Shown here: positions 56,530 to 64,000 of the stretch, one piece after another | How positions within the stretch are numbered: position 1 is the first letter of the stretch | Layout of the letters: every line of letters begins with the position of its first letter | From: Caenorhabditis elegans | Lineage: Eukaryota; Nematoda; Chromadorea; Rhabditida; Rhabditidae | DNA: 64,000 nucleotides | Assembly: GCF_000002985.6 (NCBI RefSeq) | Contig: NC_003280.10 | Span: 4,336,501 to 4,400,500 of the forward strand | Direction: 5' to 3' | The notes under the pieces: model-generated | What the model was told of the DNA's origin: nothing | Database searches by the model: none | The model's input: the letters and a program-made list of their open reading frames with translations, nothing else | Program-made: the position numbers and the translations under genes

Positions 56530-59500
56530 ATGAGAAGACTCCATCGAAATTTATCGCTTTTATTTCTCATCTGCATTTTGAATGGTAAGTATTTCATATT
56601 TTGCCCAAGTTAAGTTTGAAAATTTTAAGCCTGAAAAGTATCAATGCCTTAAAAAATGCTCTACAAAAAACTTGCTCTATAAAAGTTTAAGCTCTTGAGC
56701 CAAAAGCTTTACCACTTTTTTTACAATTCAACTTTTCTATAACCTTTTAAAAAATTTAAAAACTGCATATATTGCCAAAACTATAAAGATATTACACCCT
56801 CCTGCCTGATCACTCACAAAAATCTTTGTTAAACCTTTTTAATCTTCGCCTTTTCTTTTGTGATATGATAACTGCTGATATTATCTATTATCTATCACTA
56901 GAGAAGGGGGATTAGTTCAAACGATGTAAAAATTTATCTAGAAAAAACTTGTCTTAAAAAATTTGAAATTTAAGAAACCCAAATTCTCAAGCTCCCAATT
57001 CTTGAAAACCTCCTCCTTGCCTAGAAATTTCTACTGTAACTAATCAAATTTGCAAGTCAAACATGGTGCATTGTTTGATTCTTGGTGTTTTTAAAAGAAC
57101 AATTTAGAATTTCAATTATTTTCGAAAAATGGGGGCGTATCATGTTCTAAATTTCGTCCTAGTCGAGTAAAAAAACTTACTTTGAAACTGCCGTCAAACG
57201 ACCCAAATTTGTATTGATTTATTTTTAAAACAAGATAAATTTGAAATTTGTTCAAATAACTTTAATATAATTCATTTAAAATCCAAGTCCCACCCCATCC
57301 AAATTTTCTAAATTTTTGCGTCAAATATGGTGCATCTAGTATGTGAAAAAAGAGCCGTCGAGCAATCTGAAAGCTAATATTTTCAGTCGTTTTTTTTTCA
57401 AAAATGTAGTTGTTTTCGATGATTTTCGGCGATTTTCTTAAATCTAGAAACCAAAAAACAAATATTTTTCAGTAGTTTTCGTAACGTCTAACATTTTGAA
57501 ATGTGTCCCAGATAAGCAAAAATATTCCATTTGAAATCCCCGTCGCCACCCACAAAATCTTGCATGTCAAATATGGTGTATTGAGTTCGTGAAAAATAGT
57601 TCAATTTTCTGTGTTTTAAACCTAAATTTTCAACAAGCATTTGTCTATTTTTCGATGCTTCAGCCATCATTTCCCCCCGACGCCTCCCTGTTCATTGTCG
57701 CCTTATGATTTATGGGTGAATTTCTAGACAAAGTCAGTATAGTTTCAAAGACCACATCACCCCTCCCACAGGAACTTTCCATTTTAGTTTCCGGCTCATT
57801 TATCAGATAGAATCCTACCCATATCCGTCGATATCCTCTCTCTGTTGCAACACAACCCTTAAAATGTTTGCTTCACGCTTCTTCTTCTCCCCCATCATCA
57901 TTTCACTGTCTCATTCCTTCCCAAGTCTACCAGTTTGTCGCTCTCTTTGTTCATAGGAAGACCGACACAGGGGTTCAGTTCAGTACTTCACCTTCAATTG
58001 GATCCCGATCAATGGGAGGTTGAAGCCCCCGCCATCCAAAGAGAGATGGATTTGCCATATAAAAGGCCCTGTGTGTGTCAAATCGTCAGCAGCAAAATGC
58101 GTTGCGCAATAATATCGCTCGTTTTTTTGCGGTTTTGATGCGGCAGGAGGTTTAGGAGGCAAGGAAATTAGAGAAGAAGAGAAAGGAGAAAAGATAAGCT
58201 TGAATCGGAGATGAAACACACTATTCGGATGAAGCTAATCCATGGCATCACGCCTTGAGAAACAGTGAGGGGGACAAAAAAGAAAATGATAACGGTCATG
58301 CAACAATGACTTGTTTTCTTCTTTTGGTCCTCGTTCGCATAGTTAAATGGTCAATCATCGTTCTCGGCGGGGGAACGTTTTGACAGGCGGTGTTACGTAA
58401 TAACTTCAGTTTCTGGGTTTCGAGAAGAAGGGAAATGTTGAAGCCCAGGAATAGCGCTCAAGACATGGTGCATCGATTAGATGTTTTCACGATTATGTTT
58501 AAAGGTAGAGCACAGACGGTGTGGAAATGATTAAAAACTATTTATATAAGCTGCTAAAATAGCAGCAATCACAGTAAAACTTTTCAAAAAAATTTCAAAA
58601 TTTTTTTACATTGAAGTTTAAATGTAGTGAAAACTCAGCTAATATTTGAACGTTGGCCAAAAAATTGTTTCTGCAAATTTTGAATTTAAATTTTGATTCA
58701 TTTTCTCAAGTGGTTCAAACATGCAGAACCTTCTCAAAAATTCCAAATTTTTTGGCAATTTCTCAAAACTTCGCCTTAAATTTTTAAAAAATCAACACCT
58801 TCCGAATTAAAGCTACCTGAAAAATGGAGAAGTTGAAAAAGATTTTAATTCTTGAACTTTTTTCCCGTAGACTATTTTTTTTAATACAAAAAATGAATAA
58901 CGTTCAATTTTTTTTTACTGAAAAATAATTAAAAAAAACTCTCTCAAAGTTTAACAATAACCAGTCTTGGAATAAATATTTCTAGGAGCTTTTTGAATTT
59001 TTACAAAAATTTATTTTTAAATCGCTCGAAACATTCTGAAAATTTGATTTTGGAAAAATAATTTGCATACTTTTTGAACAATGTTTTAAAGATTTTTTCT
59101 GGTGGATTTCTTCTGTAAAATTTTTATATAAAAGTGTACTTTCAACACACTAGGAAAATTGTTTAACTACGCCCTGCCTTCTTCATGCCTACTTGCCTAC
59201 TGCCTAATTTCCAGAAGTATGTACTCTTAAAGTAGATTCAAAGCAGGCCTTATAGGCAGGTTTACATCAAAACACATTCATATTCAAACCGAAAATCTCC
59301 TAGCAAGCCAATTTTGCAAACATCCACGCTTTTGAAAACCTTTTTTCTCCTTTTTTCCCTTCAAATATATTCCCATATCTTTCTCATTAATATTTTCTCG
59401 CTTTTTCCACAAACTTTCCGTCGCCTCATTTTCCCAAAGATCTGTTTCTGATTGGGCACTCTTCCCCGTTCTCCTTCCTCTTCCAAATACAATCAAATCT

Positions 59501-62500
59501 GCCGATCTTCGAAATGAGGAACAGGCGTCAAAACACTCCTCAGCGAGACCCTTCTGCGAAAAAAGTTGCAAAAATCGACAAACAGTTGTTTTGGTCATTT
59601 TGATGCGGGGGTAGGCGGCAGTAATAATAATCGGTCACTAGTTGCTTTTTCTCGTCCTGTTCTTCATTGCCTTTCGCTTTAATTCGATCAACTCGTTAGA
59701 TAAAAAAGTATTCGTTTTTTTATAGACAACCCCCCCCCCCCTTCTTGATGTCAATGACTTTTTGAAATAATATTTAGATGTGGAAAAAATAGGAAAGACG
59801 TGTAATAAGAGGGGACTTGTTTTACGGGAACAGAAACGGCGGCAACCATTTTTTTTCCGGCAAATGTGCAAGTTGCCGGAATTGGAATTTCCGGCAAGTC
59901 GGCAAATCCGGCAAATTGCCGATTTGCCGAAAATTGTTGTCCAATTGTGGTTTTGCTAATTTTTTTGGGAAATTTCAGAATTTCAATTTGAATCGGCAAA
60001 ATTGTACGTATCCTTTAAAAAGGAAGCAACCCCTATGAAAATATCTGGAAAAAACGGAAAACAATTTCAAGAAGGCACAGTTTTAAGTGTTTCCGGATTA
60101 TAAAAAATTTCCGGCAAATTGGCAATTCGGCAAAATTGGCAATTTGCCGATTTTAGTCTTAAAAGCTAATTAGTCTTAAAGTGAGACAGCGCCAAATTCT
60201 TAGCCAACTTAAATATTTTTTCTTAAAAAAAAAACCTGTAAATCTTTTTATCATACAAAACTTGATTGAACAAAGGGTTGTATAAAAACCGTATAATTTA
60301 TTTTACAATCGTATAGGCAGGCATATAGGCATGAAAACTTTCCTGCCTACCACTTGAGAAGAAGTTTCACTTCGATCAAAAACAAATAAATAAATAAAAG
60401 CTAGATTATCTGGGCAGCGGAAATATTTTTAAACCGGAATTTTTTAGATAGTCCTTTTGACCCTTTGACTTAATGCCCTCACACCTCTTTCACACTTTTC
60501 ACATCATTTTCTCCCGCACTTTGTTCTTCTTCTTCTGAAAAAATCATCTCTGTATAAGGGGGTCATTTGGCATTGGATAACCATTAAATCATCAACACAT
60601 AGTAACATAATAATAGCCTTCTATTCTTTTGCCAGCCCAGCGGCGTCAAAGAATAAAGATTCATGCGCAATTATTCTGTAGTCTTATGCCCCCTGAGAGA
60701 AAGTGTATTGTTATTATTTCCCTCGGCTTCACAGTTTTTTTTTCGGTGAAGAAGGTTACGGAATGAGGTGACACGGGAGAAAAAAAGGAATGTACTTGGC
60801 GGAACACACAATGAAGAGGGGGAGAAATGTGTGTAACGAAATGAAAATTACGGGACTTTTACACAACTTTGCATAAATAAACTTTACTAGAATCTATCTT
60901 TGCAGAGGAATAACTTTAAACTTGTACAGAATTTGAAAAGGGATCTGAATTTTTCAAAAAAAAAATAGCCATGAAATGACACATGATTTTCTTTGACATT
61001 GGGCTGGGACCTTGTAATTCCTTGAGGCCTAGGTAGGCTCACCCTCATGCACGTGTGCCTACTTCATGCCTGCCGTCCTACTTGCCTGCCTACTGCCTAT
61101 TTGCTCCTATTTCGATGATTTGTGTTCTCACAAGTACATGAGGAATAGTGCACTTAGGCAATAGGCCCTTGTGTAGGCACAAATCAGGCCGCCTTGAAGG
61201 CAGGCATTCTCGTGTCTACCTAGAAGGTCTGAATTGAGAAATCCAAAATATTTTATTTTTGAAACGATTCCAAATTTTAATGCAGAATATTACACATCTG
61301 AAAACTTGTGAAATCCGAAAAATACTAAAATCTTTTTGACTTTTCTGAAAACACTTTTTCAACTGGCAACCAGTTCCCCTAAAACAATTGTTTTTTTTTC
61401 AGAATACAGAATAGAATCACAGACGCTAAGTCCGCCGATTACGGATCGATTCAAGTGCTTAACAAATGGATGTTGCGATCATCACGAGTGGTGTCGGTTT
61501 TGGGCTTCGATCGGGGAATGCAATGTTGGTTAATTTGATTTAGAAATTTGATTTGAAATATTGAAAATTGAAACTTTAAAAAAAATTGAAATTTCTGGCT
61601 AACTCGTAGGCTTAGGCCGAGGCTTAAGCTCAGGCCCTGGCTTATGCTTAGGCTAAGGCTTAGGCTTAGTCTTAGACTTGGTTTAGTCTCAGGCTTAGGC
61701 TTAGGCTTAGGCTTAACCGTAAGCTCAGACTTAGGCTTGCGTTGAACCTTAGGCTTAGGCTCACATCAAACCCAAGGCTTAGGCTAAAGCTTAAAATCAA
61801 GAAGCTAGAAATTTCAGAATCGGAATTCACCACTGTTCCTATAACAGGGTACATACTTGTTTTTTTGTTGTCACTGTAACAGTTCTCAATGATCAAAAAA
61901 CTAGTAACAACTCTCTAGAACTATGGAACTATCAAACCCCCCTCATAAAATTCCTTTCTCAAATTAAATTAAATTTGAAGGAAACAAAATCAGGAATCAA
62001 AAATCTGTTGTTTTGGTTTCGATATCAAATGATCATCAGACTCCGAACAAATTCTCAACTAATTCCAGGCCAACAAGGATTGGATGACCGAAAATTGTCA
62101 ACTGGCATGCGGAACATGTACGGCCCCAGCGGCACCTCTTTTGCCAGTCACGACAACTGGTAAGTGATAGAAAATGATATCAGGTGAGCCTGCTTGTTAT
62201 CATTGTCTTCGTTAAGTAGGCTAAGTGACCGTGAAGTTGCGCGTGCCGCCTGCCACGGCACGCTCCCAAGTGGCTTTGACCTACCTATGTAGTTTTTCAT
62301 AAACTTAGGCTAACGATTAATATATGAAAGATAAACCAATTTTCACGACCATTTTCAAAAGAAGGGGAATTATAAAACAACGCATAAGCTTAAGCAAGAG
62401 CATAAACCTCGGCCTAAGCCTAAGCTTTAGCCCGAGCCTAAACCTAAGCCAAAACCGCTAACGCTCGCCACTGACAAACAGCTAACGCTCGCCACTGACG

Positions 62501-63185
62501 CCAAGCCTAAGCCTAACCTAAGACTGAGCCTAAGCCTAAGCCTACTCCTAAGACCGAAAATAAGCCTAAGCCTAAGCATAGCCTGAGCTTAAGCTTACAT
62601 CTTTCAAAACTTGCCCCAAGAACTATGCCAGCCCGTGAGCTGTCTGCTGCTGTCCAACTGTACCTACCAATTTGGCTGGCAAAATGCCAATTGTTGGTAT
62701 TAGGGGGGGGGGGGGGGGGGGGCCTGAAACTGGATAGACCAACCAATCTTATTAGTTGTGTGTCTCAAAATGTATATGTGTATGGGGGGTTTCATTTTCA
62801 AGTATAATCATACGCTTCGTGGAACATTTACAACTTTAAACTGACGGAGATTTAGAACAAAAAGAACAAGAAAAAACCATGTATTAAGAATTGACAGAAA
62901 AATGAAGCTTAAGCCGCCCGAAAATATATCGTGCGGTTGGACATTGGCAATTTATGTTTACAGCTACTTTATAGACACTTTATAGACACCAAGGGGAATA
63001 TAAAAACTTGAATTTTCTTTTGAAAAATTTAATTTTTTTCAGCTTCATCATTCAATGGTGGTGGATTCGTTCAAACAACGACACAATCATCGGGACCAAC
63101 TACAACTATCACAATTCCACCGTCCAGTTTGACTTCAGTAACCAGCTGTGAACGAGTAAAAGACAGTATTGCACAGGCTTCTGAG
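56530..63185 (+). CDS. Secreted ShKT-domain protein, 5' part (continues beyond window)
   Basis: Exons 56530-56584, 61403-61524, 62069-62159 and 63043-63185 join in frame (137 residues visible). The last ends GAG|GTGAAC in phase 0, so more exons follow outside. Exon 1 is a signal peptide (NLSLLFLICILN). Exons 2-3 encode one ShKT domain with six cysteines, including CDHHEWCRFWASIGECN, NKDWMTENCQLACGTC. The WASIGEC / WM..NC pattern is the family hallmark. Exon 4 is a Thr/Ser/Pro-rich linker (QTTTQSSGPTTTITIPPSS), probably O-glycosylated, then a new Cys (SCERVKDSI). The donor of exon 2 (AAT|GTTGGT) was chosen because it alone keeps the domain in frame. Intron 1 is 4.8 kb and intron 3 has a 20-G tract. 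ShKT domains occur alone or beside enzymes in nematodes, so the full function cannot be told here. Confidence 0.8.
59284..59598 (-). other. 104-codon open frame antisense in ShKT intron 1, doubtful
   Basis: An ATG in good context (AAAATGACC) opens 104 codons on the minus strand. It lacks a signal peptide or known domain, and the opposite strand is CT-rich, which by itself favours long open frames. Recorded as a candidate only. Confidence 0.15.
59730..59741. repeat. C12 homopolymer
   Basis: A run of 12 C in ShKT intron 1. Confidence 0.9.
59855..60160. repeat. TTTGCCGG-type repeat, inverted block
   Basis: CCGGCAAATGTGCAAGTTGCCGG, CAAATTGCCGATTTGCCG and related units in ShKT intron 1, the third site of the family in the window. 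Confidence 0.8.
61605..61798. repeat. Interstitial telomere-like array 5 (TTAGGC)
   Basis: About 25 TTAGGC-type units with variants in ShKT intron 2 (61525-62068). The G strand is the sense strand. Confidence 0.9.
62380..62600. repeat. Interstitial telomere-like array 6 (GCCTAA)
   Basis: About 25 GCCTAA-type units in ShKT intron 3, opposite in direction to array 5. An 18-base segment, GCTAACGCTCGCCACTGAC, is duplicated inside it (62457 and 62481). Confidence 0.9.
62703..62722. repeat. G20 tract
   Basis: Twenty consecutive G in ShKT intron 3, about 100 bases from telomere-like array 6. It is the longest homopolymer of G in the window and can form a G-quadruplex. Confidence 0.95.
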
Positions 63186-64000
63186 GTGAACATTTTTATT
63201 TTGTTCGGAAAAATTTGGAAGTTTGGAAACTGAAATTGAAAATTCGAAACCAAAAATGTCAAGTTTCACGAAATGTTCATAAATTCCCTTGACAAAATGT
63301 CAAGGATTTTTTTAAAAATTAAAAAATTTCCTAACAAAAATCAGCGAGAATTTAATTTTCAGAGAACTCTCAATCTTTAGCTTTTTAATGTTAATTTTTG
63401 GCTTAAAATTTTTCAAAAACCAAATAAAATAATACGCAATAAAATTTTCAAAATTATAAAATTCTCAAAATCATACTAGTTTTAAAAATTTCAAAAGTGA
63501 TTCGAAAAGTTTCCGTATGATTTTAAACACCTTTGAATGATTTGAATACAATTTCAGTGTTTTTTATAATCGACCAAAGGAAGAATCTCGGTTTTTCGAT
63601 TTATCTAAATATCAAAAAAAAAAAAAATTAAAAATCGAAAATGTTCGTTTGGCGATTTATCGACATAAAAATTCCAATTTTTAAAAAAGTTTCAACTATT
63701 TTTGTGTTTTTGAATTATTTTCTTTAATTTTTTTAAAATTAAAATCCAGTTTTGAAAAAGTAATTCAATATGAGTTATTTTTTAAAAACGAAAAAAAATT
63801 TCAATACATTTTTTCTAAAATACCCCAAAAGTTTTGAGAAAATCTAAAATAATTTATTTAAAATTTGTAATTCTTTAAATTATTTTATTATTCGATTTTA
63901 ATTTATTTTTTTGGTCGAGAAATTTGCAAACTTCACTAATTTTCAGTCGGAAATTTTGGGTTCGGTTTTTAAATATTTTCAGATTTTTTATAATAGTTTC

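Noticed and set aside
59284..59598. Idea that the antisense 104-codon frame encodes an insulin-like peptide (AEECFDAC, DLI)
   Set aside because: The A-chain cysteine doublet and the last cysteine are missing, there is no B chain and no signal peptide.
1..64000. Search for tRNA, rRNA, CRISPR arrays or bacterial genes
   Set aside because: No cloverleaf with a GGTTCGAATCC-type arm, no regularly spaced unique spacers, and no intronless operon-like coding. The spaced repeats present are eukaryotic minisatellites.

Overview
The window is nuclear DNA of a nematode, almost certainly Caenorhabditis elegans (or a near-identical relative). It is AT-rich, and its introns have GT...TTTTCAG borders and are often short. 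It is full of foldback repeats and carries degenerate TTAGGC arrays, the nematode telomere unit. Recognisable genes occur in an order I recall from chromosome II: the latrophilin lat-2, a PAICS enzyme, the CCR4-NOT subunit ntl-2 and the forkhead gene fkh-6. That placement comes from memory, not from a search. Coding exons were joined by hand from reading frames, splice consensus and phase. All joins below keep frame, and each model ends at a stop codon or at the window edge.

Layout. 573-1924 (+): 3' end of a gene with a BESS-like C-terminus. 3696-14053 (+): nine-exon ACF1/BAZ1-type chromatin remodelling subunit (WAC, AT-hook, DDT, WHIM, PHD, bromodomain; 1412 aa). 14698-16571 (+): class I methyltransferase. 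16721-18817 (-): seven-transmembrane chemoreceptor, tail to tail with the methyltransferase. 19171-22315 (+): nematode-specific type I membrane protein, probably of the WSN family. 22582-31429 (+): lat-2, with an internal alternative first exon at 25889-25974. 31762-33118 (+): secreted S1-like protease. 33247-36015 (-): PAICS. 36446-39900 (-): ntl-2, lying just upstream of PAICS on the same strand. 42051-49706 (+): GOLM1/CASC4-like type II membrane coiled-coil protein, whose 3.7-kb intron holds fkh-6 (43383-46788, -). 49707-56529: gene-poor. 56530-63185 (+): start of a secreted ShKT-domain protein that runs off the window.

Themes. The genes cover chromatin and transcription (ACF1-like, ntl-2, fkh-6), cell-surface signalling (lat-2, chemoreceptor, WSN protein) and purine synthesis (PAICS). 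No single pathway links them. ntl-2 and PAICS may be co-transcribed. The most notable architectural points are the fkh-6 3' end, which covers a host exon on the opposite strand; the lat-2 internal promoter, which would drop the lectin module; a C-type lectin domain that appears nested inside an EGF domain; and an upstream ORF overlapping the PAICS start codon.

Repeats. I see foldback elements of several families, two TACAGTAC minisatellite blocks, TTTGCCGG arrays, a CTACCTACCTG array, six intronic TTAGGC-type arrays and a 20-G tract. I found no tRNA, rRNA, CRISPR or prokaryotic element, and nothing I can defend as a wholly new biological system.
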